Assembly (NCBI GenBank): GCA_041665785.1 | Contig: JBAYIE010000012.1 | Span: forward strand, 1-64,000 | Reading direction: 5' to 3' | DNA: 64,000 nucleotides | Source of the DNA: JBAYIE01 sp041665785 | GTDB taxonomy: Bacteria; Bacteroidota; Bacteroidia; UKL13-3 | In this document: piece after piece, positions 34,204 through 42,564 of the stretch | Layout: each line of letters starts with the position of its first letter | Position numbering within the stretch: position 1 is the stretch's first letter | Program-made: the position numbers and the translations under genes | Notes under the pieces: generated by a model | The model's input: the letters and a program-made list of their open reading frames with translations, nothing else | Databases searched by the model: none | What the model was told of the DNA's origin: nothing

Positions 34204-36744
34204 ATGAACAGTACCAGTACAAAACCAAAATTGTTATATGTCGATGATGAAGAAGACAACCTGCTCGTATTCCAGTCTTCGATGCGCCGTTTCTACGATG
34301 TAGCAACCGCCAATTCAGCATTTGCGGCATTGGATCTGTTAAAGGATCAGGAATTTGATGTGATTGTTTCCGATCAGCGTATGCCCAAAGTAAATGGTGT
34401 TGAATTCCTGAACAACCTTCCGGAGCAAATTCAGAATGTACGCATCATCCTCACCGGATACAGCGATCTAGATATTGTGATTCAGGCACTCAACAGAGGC
34501 AAAATAGACCGGTATATTTCAAAACCGTGGAAGAAAGATGAATTGCAACAAATCATCGATGAAGCACTTTCCGATTTCCAGAGCAGGCGCATCGGACATA
34601 AAATTTCAGTGAGCGAACCGGCTTCCCGAATGTCTGAAATTGCGCATGTTCAAATAACGGATAGTGAGATCGCTGAACGACTCTCCAAAACCGAGGAGGA
34701 AAACCGGATACTACAAAAACAGGTAGAAGATGCCTATAAAAACGTTCAGCTGTTGAGCGAGATTGGACAGGAAATTACTTCGACTCTGGATCTGGATACG
34801 ATTTTGAATACCGTTTACGAAAATGTAAACCAGCTGATGGATGCCAGTGTATTCGGCATCGGAATATACAATGCTCAGCACTCAACAATAGACTACAAAC
34901 TGGCCATCGAGAAAGGTAAACGATACCAGCCGTACAGCCGTACGATGGAAGATAAAAGTCAATTTCCGGTATGGTGTATTGAAAATAAGAAGGAAGTATT
35001 TATTAATGACGTCACTTCAGAATACACAAAGTATATAAAGAAGTTTAAGGATAAAGAAATACGAACAGACTTATCAGTTGCTATTCTTGAAGACGGAACA
35101 GATTCCGTTGATCCGCTTTCTCTGATTTATATGCCACTCATGGTGAAAGAAAAAGTAATTGGTTTACTTACTGTTCAATCTTTCAACCGGAATGCCTATA
35201 CACAATTTCATCTCAATACACTAATGAATATAGGCATATACGTAGCCACGGCTCTTGAGAATGCCAAAGCTTACAAAGTTATCGATGAGCATAAGAATGA
35301 AATTGAACAGAAAAATGCCGAACTGGAGCAAAAAGTTCAGCAAAGAACAAATGAATTACGGCATCAGAAAGATGAACTGGAAGATACATTCAGCAAACTG
35401 AAACTGCTCACAGAAATTGGTCAGGAAATAACCTCTACGTTAAACCTCGATACCATTCTAAACACGATTTATGAAAATGTAAACCAGCTCATGGATGCCA
35501 GTGTATTCGGAATTGGGATCTACAACCCCGAAACCGAAATTATTGATTACAGGCTTGCTATCGAAAACGGAAAAAGGTATGAACCTTATACCCGTACCAT
35601 GGAAGATAAAAACCAATTCCCGGTTTGGTGTATAGAAAACAGAAAAGAAGTATTCATCAATGATGTAAAGAAAGATGCGCAGAATTACCTGAGCGGATCA
35701 ATCACCATCAATCTCGACAATTCAACACTGGAAGACGGATCCATTTCAGAAATTCCGGTTTCGTTGATTTATATTCCTCTGTTGTTTAACAGCAAACCCA
35801 TTGGCGTGCTTTCAGTTCAAAGTTTTAAAAAGTATGCATATAACCAGTATCATCTGGATATTCTCCGCTCTCTGGCTTCATATATTACAACAGCCATACA
35901 GAATGCGCATTCGTATGGTAAAATGACCGAAGCTTTCGAACAATTAAAATCCGCACAAAGCAAACTGGTTGAAGCCGAGAAAATGGCGTCGCTTGGTGTG
36001 CTCACTGCCGGAGTAGCGCACGAGATCAATAACCCGGTTACGTTTATTTCAGGTGGTATCGAATCGCTGGAAGACAATTTTGCCGACCTGGAACGTTTGC
36101 TGGATGTTTTGCTCGAATCAGATCTCAAACAGGATGCAAAAACACAACTTATGAAGTTGCTGGAAATGAAAGATGAAATTGAGTTGCCCCGCATTGTACA
36201 AGAAATGAAAGGGCTTTTCAATAGTGTAAAAAATGGGGCCAACCGAACTTCCGAAATTGTTAAAGGACTTCGCAATTTTTCACGGCTGGATGAGAATGAC
36301 ATGAAACGGGCAAACCTCGAAGAGGGACTGAACAATACACTGGTCATTCTCAACAACAAACTGAAAAACAGGATCACCATTCATAAAGAATTTGAACATA
36401 TTCCGGAAATAGATTGCTATCCGGGCCAATTGAATCAGGTCTTCATGAATATTCTCAGCAACGCGTGCGATGCCATTGCCGATGAAGGTGAAATTTTAAT
36501 AAGAACCCGTTCACTCGATCAGCAAGTAGTGATTACCATCAAAGACTCGGGATCCGGGATGCCCGATCATGTAAAGGCGCATATTTTTGAACCTTTTTTT
36601 ACTACCAAACCAGTAGGTAAAGGTACAGGATTAGGTTTATCCATTTCGTTCGGTATCATCGAAAAACACAAAGGCAAAATTGAGGTCGAAAGTCAACCCG
36701 GAAAAGGAACTACTTTTACTCTTTCGTTACCCATACACCAATAA
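34204..36744 (+). CDS. Hybrid kinase 8 of 8: REC-GAF-GAF-histidine kinase (GAF type I)
   Basis: 846 residues from ATG 34204, 1 nt after kinase 7; a frame-open ATG at 34147 would overlap kinase 7 by 56 nt and adds no conserved sequence. Receiver Asp57 (VIVSDQRMPKVNG), DHp His606 with AHEINNPVT (all others PVN), N-box ILSNACDAIA, DSGSG and GKGTGLGLS. Both GAFs are type I (VWCIEN in each), though it stands after three type II genes. The KVNG after the receiver Asp resembles KQNG in kinase 3. The linker after His is one residue longer than in the other type I kinases, so the gene has some type II traits. Confidence 0.95.
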   Translation: MNSTSTKPKLLYVDDEEDNLLVFQSSMRRFYDVATANSAFAALDLLKDQEFDVIVSDQRMPKVNGVEFLNNLPEQIQNVRIILTGYSDLDIVIQALNRGKIDRYISKPWKKDELQQIIDEALSDFQSRRIGHKISVSEPASRMSEIAHVQITDSEIAERLSKTEEENRILQKQVEDAYKNVQLLSEIGQEITSTLDLDTILNTVYENVNQLMDASVFGIGIYNAQHSTIDYKLAIEKGKRYQPYSRTMEDKSQFPVWCIENKKEVFINDVTSEYTKYIKKFKDKEIRTDLSVAILEDGTDSVDPLSLIYMPLMVKEKVIGLLTVQSFNRNAYTQFHLNTLMNIGIYVATALENAKAYKVIDEHKNEIEQKNAELEQKVQQRTNELRHQKDELEDTFSKLKLLTEIGQEITSTLNLDTILNTIYENVNQLMDASVFGIGIYNPETEIIDYRLAIENGKRYEPYTRTMEDKNQFPVWCIENRKEVFINDVKKDAQNYLSGSITINLDNSTLEDGSISEIPVSLIYIPLLFNSKPIGVLSVQSFKKYAYNQYHLDILRSLASYITTAIQNAHSYGKMTEAFEQLKSAQSKLVEAEKMASLGVLTAGVAHEINNPVTFISGGIESLEDNFADLERLLDVLLESDLKQDAKTQLMKLLEMKDEIELPRIVQEMKGLFNSVKNGANRTSEIVKGLRNFSRLDENDMKRANLEEGLNNTLVILNNKLKNRITIHKEFEHIPEIDCYPGQLNQVFMNILSNACDAIADEGEILIRTRSLDQQVVITIKDSGSGMPDHVKAHIFEPFFTTKPVGKGTGLGLSISFGIIEKHKGKIEVESQPGKGTTFTLSLPIHQ

Positions 36745-36748
36745 TAAA

Positions 36749-37219
36749 ATGATTATGGAAACAGATCAAAAACACAGCATTCTCTATGTCGACGACGAAC
36801 CGGATAATCTGGTTGTTTTTAAATCCACGTTCAGAAGGTACTATACTATTTACACCGCAACCTCGGGAATGGAAGGTCTTGAAATAATAAAGACGACTCC
36901 CATTTCGGTTATTATAACGGATCAGCGCATGCCGGAAATGACCGGAATGCAGTTTCTGAGTCAACTGCCAGAAGAACCGGAAAACATGCGTATGATCCTG
37001 ACCGGTTTCAGCGATATACAAGCTATTATCGATGCCATCAACAGTGGAAACGTTTATCGCTATGTATCAAAACCATGGGATAAAGACCAGCTGCGAAATA
37101 TTATCGATCAGGCCATTGCTGCATTCGAAAAAAGGGTAACACTGAACAGGTATATCAGGCAACTGGAAGACCGTATTGCTGAACTTCAACTCCAGATTGA
37201 AACAACGATTAAAGGGTAA
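36749..37219 (+). CDS. Stand-alone response regulator receiver with C-terminal coiled coil
   Basis: 156 residues from ATG 36749 (ATG 36755 also possible), 4 nt after kinase 8. The receiver has phospho-acceptor Asp58 (VIITDQRMPEMTG), LTGFSD and SKPWDKDQL; a short coiled coil (about 130-152) follows and no output domain is present. Its receiver is closer to that of the cyclase gene than to those of the kinases: both have EPDNLVVFKS, ITDQRMP, TGFSD and AINSG-VY-Y. It closes the array and probably acts as a diffusible phosphate carrier, sink or adaptor. This is inference from position and domain content. Confidence 0.9.
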   Translation: MIMETDQKHSILYVDDEPDNLVVFKSTFRRYYTIYTATSGMEGLEIIKTTPISVIITDQRMPEMTGMQFLSQLPEEPENMRMILTGFSDIQAIIDAINSGNVYRYVSKPWDKDQLRNIIDQAIAAFEKRVTLNRYIRQLEDRIAELQLQIETTIKG

Positions 37220-37256
37220 TCCTTTTGAGCTGTACCGATTCCTCAGCAATTTATCG

Positions 37257-37264
37257 TATCTTTG
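37257..37264 (+). promoter_or_regulatory. -7 element of a likely era promoter
   Basis: TATCTTTG matches the Bacteroidota -7 consensus and lies 42 nt before the era start. The nearest TTTG (37224-37227) is 29 nt upstream, which is too far, so the -33 element is not identified. Confidence 0.5.
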
Positions 37265-37306
37265 CCCCGCTTTCATAACCTCTAGTGGTTTGAAAGGATT
37301 ACCTCC

Positions 37307-38203
37307 ATGCACACCAACACCCACCAGGCTGGCTTTGTCAGCATTATCGGAAAACCCAACGTAGGCAAGTCTACCCTGATGAACGCCTTATTGGGAGAAA
37401 AGATTTCGATCATCTCTCCCAAAGTTCAAACTACCCGTCACCGGATTCTGGGCATTTTAAGCAAACCGGAGTACCAGTTGGTATTCAGCGATACTCCAGG
37501 TATTATTCAGCCCAAATACAAACTGCATGGCAATATGATGGAGTTTGTAAACCAGAGTTTGCAGGATGCCGATGTAGTGCTGTTTATTACTGATCATACA
37601 CACGAAAGCGAAGAAGATCCGGAGTTGATAGAAAAGCTCAAGGTGATTAAGACTCCGCTGATTGTATTGATCAATAAAGTTGACGAATTGAAAAGCAATG
37701 AAGAGGTTATGAGCAGGGTTGAGTTTTGGAAAAACCAATTGAATTGTTCAGCCATCCTGCCTATTTCTGCATTGAACAAATTCAATCTTGATACTTTGTT
37801 GAAGCAGGTTTTGCAGCATATACCCAAAGGACCTTCCTACTATCCGGATGATCAGCTCACCGATAAATCGGAACGTTTTATAGCATCGGAAATTTTGCGC
37901 GAAAAAATAATGATGCGCTATAAAGAAGAAATCCCTTATTCGGTACAGGTAGAGATTACCGAATTTAAACAGGAAGAGAAATTACTGCGCATCAGTGCCG
38001 AGATTTATGTGATGCGCGACAGCCAGCGTCAGATCATGATTGGTAAAGGTGGTATAGCTTTAAAAAACACAGGAATTGCAGCCCGCCGCGATATGGAGCG
38101 CTTTTTCGGCCAACATATTTTCTTACAAACGTATGTACGTGTTAAAGAAAACTGGAGAGACAGCGACAAACTTTTGAAACAATTCGGATACAAAGAAGAT
38201 TAA
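37307..38203 (+). CDS. era: GTPase Era
   Basis: 298 residues. The G domain has P-loop GKPNVGKS (15-22), a TT switch (VQTTRHR), DTPG and NKVD; the C-terminal KH domain contains the GKGGIALKNTGIAARRDME region. Era binds the 3' end of 16S rRNA and is required for maturation of the small ribosomal subunit, coupling it to cell-cycle progress. It starts 87 nt after the signalling array with its own -7 element, and is followed after 1 nt by der, so the two GTPases are likely an operon. Confidence 0.97.
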   Translation: MHTNTHQAGFVSIIGKPNVGKSTLMNALLGEKISIISPKVQTTRHRILGILSKPEYQLVFSDTPGIIQPKYKLHGNMMEFVNQSLQDADVVLFITDHTHESEEDPELIEKLKVIKTPLIVLINKVDELKSNEEVMSRVEFWKNQLNCSAILPISALNKFNLDTLLKQVLQHIPKGPSYYPDDQLTDKSERFIASEILREKIMMRYKEEIPYSVQVEITEFKQEEKLLRISAEIYVMRDSQRQIMIGKGGIALKNTGIAARRDMERFFGQHIFLQTYVRVKENWRDSDKLLKQFGYKED

Positions 38204-38204
38204 T

Positions 38205-39533
38205 ATGGGAAATTTAGTTGCCATCGTAGGAAGGCCCAACGTAGGGAAATCGACCCTGTTCAACCGATTGGTAGGTGGCCGTGTGGCCATCGTAGATGAT
38301 TTTTCGGGAGTAACCCGCGACCGCCATTACGGCCAGTCTGAATGGATTGGCAAAACCTTTACGGTAGTGGATACAGGTGGTTTTGTTCCCGAAAGTGAAG
38401 ATGTATTTGAGTCGGCTATCAACAGTCAGGTTAAGATTGCCGTTGAAGAGTCAGATGTCATAATTTTTATGGTCGACGTTTCGGCCGGTATTACTTCACT
38501 CGATAAATCGGCGGCTGATTTGTTGCGACGTTCGAAAAAGCCGGTTTTGCTGGTAGTTAACAAAGTTGACAATGGAGACCGCCAATACGAAGCAGCTGTA
38601 TTTTATGGTCTGGGTTTTGATAAATTGTATTGCCTTTCGTCGGCTTCCGGATCGGGAACAGGCGATTTGCTGGACGATGTAGTGGCTCATCTTCCGCCTG
38701 CCCCGGCAGACGAAGAAGAAACAGAAACGGTTCCCGTGAGTCGGCTTCCCCGTATTGCCGTGGTAGGTCGACCCAATGTGGGCAAATCTTCGCTCGTAAA
38801 TGCCTTGCTCGGTGAAGACCGCAATATTGTAACCGAAATTGCCGGAACTACCCGCGACTCTATTCATACCGAATACAAAGCGTTCGGACATCATTTTACC
38901 CTGGTGGATACGGCCGGAATTCGTCGCAAAACCAAAGTAAAGGAAGATATTGAATTCTATTCGGTGATGCGTTCTCTTCGTGCTTTGGAAGATTGTGATG
39001 TTTCGATTCTGGTTATCGATGCCACAGTGGGAATAGATGCGCAGGACATGAACCTGGTGCATCTGGCGGTAAGAAACGGCAAAGGTCTGGTGATACTGGT
39101 AAACAAATGGGACCTGATTGAAAAGACACACAAAACCTCGCTCGAATTCGAAAAAGTAATCCGTAAAAAGCTGGAGCCCTTTGACGATGTACCTATTCTA
39201 TTTACATCTGTACATGAAAAACAGAGGATTTTTAAAGCGGTCGAAGTAGCCATGAAGGTACATGCCAACCGTACCAAACGAATTCCTACTCACAAACTCA
39301 ACGATATAATGCTTCCGTTTATCGCGAAGTACCCGCCACCAGCTATAAAAGGTAAATTTGTGAAAATCAAGTTTATTACTCAATTGCCGGGCCATACCAA
39401 TCCCAAGTTTGCATTCTTTTGCAATTTGCCGAAATATGTCAACGAAAGTTATAAACGATATCTCGAAAACAAAATCAGAGAATCATTTGATTTTCAGGGA
39501 GTTCCTATTTCTATTTACATGCGTGAGAAATAA
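38205..39533 (+). CDS. der: GTPase Der (EngA)
   Basis: 442 residues with two tandem G domains: P-loops GRPNVGKSTLFNRL (about 8-21) and GRPNVGKSSLVNALL (about 188-202), each with DTxG and NKxD motifs, then a C-terminal KH-like domain (about 355-442, ending in FQGVPISIYMREK). Der acts in assembly of the large ribosomal subunit. Length and order are standard. It sits directly behind era. Confidence 0.97.
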   Translation: MGNLVAIVGRPNVGKSTLFNRLVGGRVAIVDDFSGVTRDRHYGQSEWIGKTFTVVDTGGFVPESEDVFESAINSQVKIAVEESDVIIFMVDVSAGITSLDKSAADLLRRSKKPVLLVVNKVDNGDRQYEAAVFYGLGFDKLYCLSSASGSGTGDLLDDVVAHLPPAPADEEETETVPVSRLPRIAVVGRPNVGKSSLVNALLGEDRNIVTEIAGTTRDSIHTEYKAFGHHFTLVDTAGIRRKTKVKEDIEFYSVMRSLRALEDCDVSILVIDATVGIDAQDMNLVHLAVRNGKGLVILVNKWDLIEKTHKTSLEFEKVIRKKLEPFDDVPILFTSVHEKQRIFKAVEVAMKVHANRTKRIPTHKLNDIMLPFIAKYPPPAIKGKFVKIKFITQLPGHTNPKFAFFCNLPKYVNESYKRYLENKIRESFDFQGVPISIYMREK

Positions 39534-39536
39534 TGT

Positions 39537-39566
39537 TTTGTAAATAAGCGGATTGGGCTAATTTTG
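39537..39566 (+). promoter_or_regulatory. Promoter of the small lipoprotein gene
   Basis: TTTG at 39537-39540, 18 nt spacer, TAATTTTG at 39559-39566 (full -7 match). The spacer is one nt shorter than the usual 19-21. The start codon is 37 nt downstream. Confidence 0.65.
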
Positions 39567-39603
39567 CGCCCGTTTATCAATAAAAATTAAAAAACTTTAC
39601 AAC

Positions 39604-39831
39604 ATGAAAAAAGTATTATCAATCGTTGCTGCTGCTGCTATGTTAGCTGTAGTTGCTTGCGGACCATCTGCAGAAGAAAAAAAGAAAGCTGAAGAAGCTC
39701 GTATCCAGGACTCAATCGAAAACGCTCAACGTATGGCTGATTCATTAGCCGCTATGGAAGCTACCATGATGCCTGATACTGCTGCTGTTGATACAGCTGC
39801 TGCTGCAACTGAAGTAGCTCCTGCTCAGTAA
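39604..39831 (+). CDS. Small Ala/Glu-rich lipoprotein
   Basis: 75 residues. The signal peptide MKKVLSIVAAAAMLAVVAC ends in a good lipobox (VVAC, Cys19), so a lipoprotein is expected. The mature part has a charged helix (EEKKKAEEARIQDSIENAQRMADSLAAMEA) and an Ala/Thr/Asp-rich tail (DTAAVDTAAAATEVAPAQ). No catalytic motif and no recognised family. A full promoter and a terminator flank it, and the coding sequence is enriched in frequent codons such as GCT, which suggests high expression. Confidence 0.8.
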   Translation: MKKVLSIVAAAAMLAVVACGPSAEEKKKAEEARIQDSIENAQRMADSLAAMEATMMPDTAAVDTAAAATEVAPAQ

Positions 39832-39851
39832 TCAGATCGAAACCTACTAAG

Positions 39852-39882
39852 AAAGAGTGTCCTACCGGGCACTCTTTTTTTT
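39852..39882 (+). terminator. Terminator after the small lipoprotein
   Basis: AAAGAGTG (39852-39859) pairs with CACTCTTT (39870-39877), followed by a run of T. Confidence 0.85.
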
Positions 39883-39924
39883 ATTTAATTGGGTAAAGAA
39901 TTTTTATATTCCTCTAAAACCACT

Positions 39925-39932
39925 TACATTTG
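39925..39932 (+). promoter_or_regulatory. -7 element of the rpmH promoter
   Basis: TACATTTG, full match, 21 nt before the rpmH start. The region near -33 is T-rich (TTTTTA at about 39901) but lacks a perfect TTTG. Confidence 0.5.
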
Positions 39933-39953
39933 CCACCCTTAAATAGTTGAGTT

Positions 39954-40115
39954 ATGCCACAAAGAACATTTCAGCCGTCCGTTAGAAAAAGAAAAAACAA
40001 ACACGGTTTCCGTGAAAGAATGGCTTCCGAGTCAGGTCGTAAAGTAATTGCTTCACGCCGCGCGAAAGGCCGCCATAAATTGACCGTTTCTGACGAAAAA
40101 CGTCACAAGAAATAA
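39954..40115 (+). CDS. rpmH: Ribosomal protein bL34
   Basis: 53 residues: MPQRTFQPSVRKRKNKHGFR and so on, with the conserved KVIASRRAKGRHKLTVSDE end. This is the full family length with a slight C-terminal extension. It is part of the 50S subunit. It precedes rnpA and yidD, the widely conserved order. Confidence 0.97.
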   Translation: MPQRTFQPSVRKRKNKHGFRERMASESGRKVIASRRAKGRHKLTVSDEKRHKK

Positions 40116-40170
40116 TAATACCCGGTCGGCTTTTTTCACCTCAAACGTGAATTGATCCGGCAATAGCTGT

Positions 40171-40563
40171 ATGGCCTTCACATTTACCAAAGAAGAAAGG
40201 CTGAGCCGCAAGACCCTGATTGCGCAATTATTTGAAAAAGGAAATCCTGTTGTAAAAGGGTTTCCTTTTCGCTTTTCATGGGTTTACGTAACCCTTGAAA
40301 ACCCTTATCCGGTGCAAATTCTCTTCCCGGTTTCCAAAAGAAGCATCCCTCAGGCTAATCAGCGTAATCGAATCCGTAGGCTTATGCGCGAATTATACAG
40401 AATGCGCAAACATGAACTCTATGCGGTTTTGCAACAAAACAACCGGCAAATCGCCTTATCCATGTCGTATCTGGCCCAACAACCCCTCCGCATGAGCGAA
40501 CTCAAGCCCTTATTTGATCAGGCATTTCATAAATTGCTGCATGAAGTTACGAAATCTCATTAA
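40171..40563 (+). CDS. rnpA: Ribonuclease P protein component
   Basis: 130 residues. The RNase P protein signature is seen in the basic helix (VSKRSIPQANQRNRIRRLMREL), containing the conserved RNR stretch, and in the N-terminal FTKEERLSRKTLIAQLFEKG. It binds the RNase P RNA (not in this window) and the 5' leader of pre-tRNAs. It follows rpmH by 55 bp and overlaps yidD by 23 bp. Confidence 0.95.
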   Translation: MAFTFTKEERLSRKTLIAQLFEKGNPVVKGFPFRFSWVYVTLENPYPVQILFPVSKRSIPQANQRNRIRRLMRELYRMRKHELYAVLQQNNRQIALSMSYLAQQPLRMSELKPLFDQAFHKLLHEVTKSH

Positions 40564-40768
40564 TGCCCCATTGATCGGACTTGTAAAAATGTATCAGTAT
40601 CTGATTTCTCCATTGTTACCCAATGCATGCCGATATACCCCAACCTGCTCCCAATATGCCGAACAGGCCATCCGGAAATATGGTCCGTTGAAAGGAATCT
40701 GGATGGCCATCAAGCGTATTTCCCGATGTCATCCGTGGGGTGGCCATGGCTACGACCCGCTCCCATAA
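40541..40768 (+). CDS. yidD: Membrane protein insertion efficiency factor YidD
   Basis: 75 residues from ATG 40541 (MKLRNLINAPLIGLVKMYQ); a more upstream ATG at 40514 is less likely because the family starts here. Shows YLISPLLPNACRYTPTCSQYA and the C-terminal RISRCHPWGGHGYDPLP, both family hallmarks with conserved cysteines. An amphipathic peripheral membrane protein that aids YidC-dependent insertion. YidC itself is not adjacent. Confidence 0.95.
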   Translation: MKLRNLINAPLIGLVKMYQYLISPLLPNACRYTPTCSQYAEQAIRKYGPLKGIWMAIKRISRCHPWGGHGYDPLP

Positions 40769-40850
40769 AGGGAAGCAACCAAAAATTCCTTAATGATTCA
40801 TAATTTCCGTTCCACTTATCATTATTTTACGGCTTCAAACGTTATCCCTT

Positions 40851-40858
40851 TAACTTTG
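40851..40858 (+). promoter_or_regulatory. -7 element upstream of the C-terminal processing protease
   Basis: TAACTTTG, full -7 match, with TTTA at 40826-40829 at 21-nt spacing as a weak -33 element. The protease start is 23 nt further on. Confidence 0.5.
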
Positions 40859-40881
40859 TTATTCTTTAAACTGTACTACAA

Positions 40882-42549
40882 ATGCGTACACATATGAAAA
40901 AAATTCGCTGGATTGTATTGGGTGCATTTCTGGGAGCATTCACCCTCTTTTCCTTTGCCCCCACACCTACCAATTTTTTCGAAGTTTCAAAGAACCTCGA
41001 CATTTTCGCTTCTGTGTTTCGTGAAGTGAATGCCTATTACGTGGATGATGTTGATGCCGGAAAACTGATGAAAAAAGGCATTGATGAAATGTTGAATTCG
41101 TTGGATCCCTACACCAATTTTATTTCGGAATCCGAAGCGGAAGATTTCCGTTTTCAGATGACAGGGCAATACGGTGGAATTGGCGCTCAGATTGGCCAGC
41201 GTGGCGATTATGTTATGATCACGGATCCGTACGAAGGTTTTCCGGCCCAAAAGGCTGACCTGCGTGCCGGCGACCTGATTGTAGAAATTGAAGGTAAATC
41301 TACGAAAGGTAAAACCACATCCGACATCAGCAAAATGTTGAAGGGTCAACCCGGAACAAAGGTGAATATTCAGATCAAGCGTGAGGGAGAAACAGCTGCA
41401 TTATCAAAATCCCTGACGCGGGAAGAGATTCGTGTAAAGAATGTACCTTATTACGGTATGATCAATAATGAAATCGGTTATATCCGCCTGCAATCCTTTA
41501 CCAACGATGCCGGCAAGGAAGTACGCGATGCCCTCACAGATCTGAAACGGAATCATCCGCTCAAATCCGTGGTGCTCGATGTACGGGGCAATCCGGGTGG
41601 ATTGTTGCATGAGGCCATCAATATTGTAAATGTATTTGTTCCACAGGGTGTTGAAGTAGTAAGCACAAAAGGCAAGATCAAAGAATACGATAAATCATAC
41701 CGCACTTTAAATCCACCGGTTGATCCGGAATTACCGGTTGCGGTATTAACCAACCGCTCATCGGCTTCGGCGTCGGAAATTGTTTCGGGCAGTATTCAGG
41801 ATCTCGACCGCGGATTGGTAATCGGTCAACGAACTTTCGGAAAGGGGCTGGTGCAAAATACCCGTCCTTTATCCTACAATACCCAACTGAAAGTTACGAC
41901 TGCAAAATATTATACCCCATCGGGTCGCTGTATTCAGGCGCTTGATTATTCGCACCGGAATGAAGACGGAAGTGTTGGTCAGATACCGGATTCTTTGAAA
42001 AAAGAATTCAAAACCAAACGCGGCAGAAAAGTATACGATGGTGGTGGAGTAGATCCCGATATAGTTATCCCTTCTAAAAAATACGCCAAAATTACCGAGA
42101 GCCTTTTGCAGAAGCAACTCATCTTTGACTATGCCACCTATTACCGTACAAAACACGAAAGTATTGGCGCCATTCGCGATTTTAAATTTACCCAGACCGA
42201 TTTTGAAGACTTTAAAAATTATATAGCCGGTCGCGAGTATGATTATACAACTGCAACAGAAAAGGCATTGGAAGAATTGCGTAAAAAAGCCGAAGAAGAA
42301 AAATACCTGGAAGGTGTAAAAACACATTTCGATAAATTGAAACTGGATTTAGCGCACGACAAACAGGCCGATCTCGAAAAAAACAAGGAGGAGATTGTGC
42401 GTTTGCTTGAAGAGGAAATTCTTCGCCGCTATTATTTCCAGAAATCGCGTTACGAATATTCTTTTCAAACAGATGCAGACATTCTGGAAGCCACTCAATC
42501 TTTGAGTAATACAGAACGTTATCAATCCCTCTTAACCGGTAAGAAATAA
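40882..42549 (+). CDS. C-terminal processing protease, S41 family
   Basis: 555 residues. An N-terminal hydrophobic segment (about 9-25) exports or anchors it in the periplasm. A PDZ domain (about 92-180, with YGGIGAQIG and RAGDLIVEIEG) precedes the S41 protease core with DVRGNPGG (233-240). The catalytic dyad fits Ser296 (SSASASEI) and Lys321 (FGKGLVQ). The C-terminal 200 residues are helical and rich in Lys/Glu. Family members trim or degrade envelope proteins at their C-termini. ATG 40894 is an alternative start. Confidence 0.93.
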   Translation: MRTHMKKIRWIVLGAFLGAFTLFSFAPTPTNFFEVSKNLDIFASVFREVNAYYVDDVDAGKLMKKGIDEMLNSLDPYTNFISESEAEDFRFQMTGQYGGIGAQIGQRGDYVMITDPYEGFPAQKADLRAGDLIVEIEGKSTKGKTTSDISKMLKGQPGTKVNIQIKREGETAALSKSLTREEIRVKNVPYYGMINNEIGYIRLQSFTNDAGKEVRDALTDLKRNHPLKSVVLDVRGNPGGLLHEAINIVNVFVPQGVEVVSTKGKIKEYDKSYRTLNPPVDPELPVAVLTNRSSASASEIVSGSIQDLDRGLVIGQRTFGKGLVQNTRPLSYNTQLKVTTAKYYTPSGRCIQALDYSHRNEDGSVGQIPDSLKKEFKTKRGRKVYDGGGVDPDIVIPSKKYAKITESLLQKQLIFDYATYYRTKHESIGAIRDFKFTQTDFEDFKNYIAGREYDYTTATEKALEELRKKAEEEKYLEGVKTHFDKLKLDLAHDKQADLEKNKEEIVRLLEEEILRRYYFQKSRYEYSFQTDADILEATQSLSNTERYQSLLTGKK

Positions 42550-42564
42550 ACAACATTAGTATAC

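Noticed and set aside
16817..36744. Recent tandem duplication or assembly artefact for the kinase array
   Set aside because: The copies differ at many synonymous sites, have different linkers and two GAF subtypes, so they are neither recent duplicates nor misassembled repeats.
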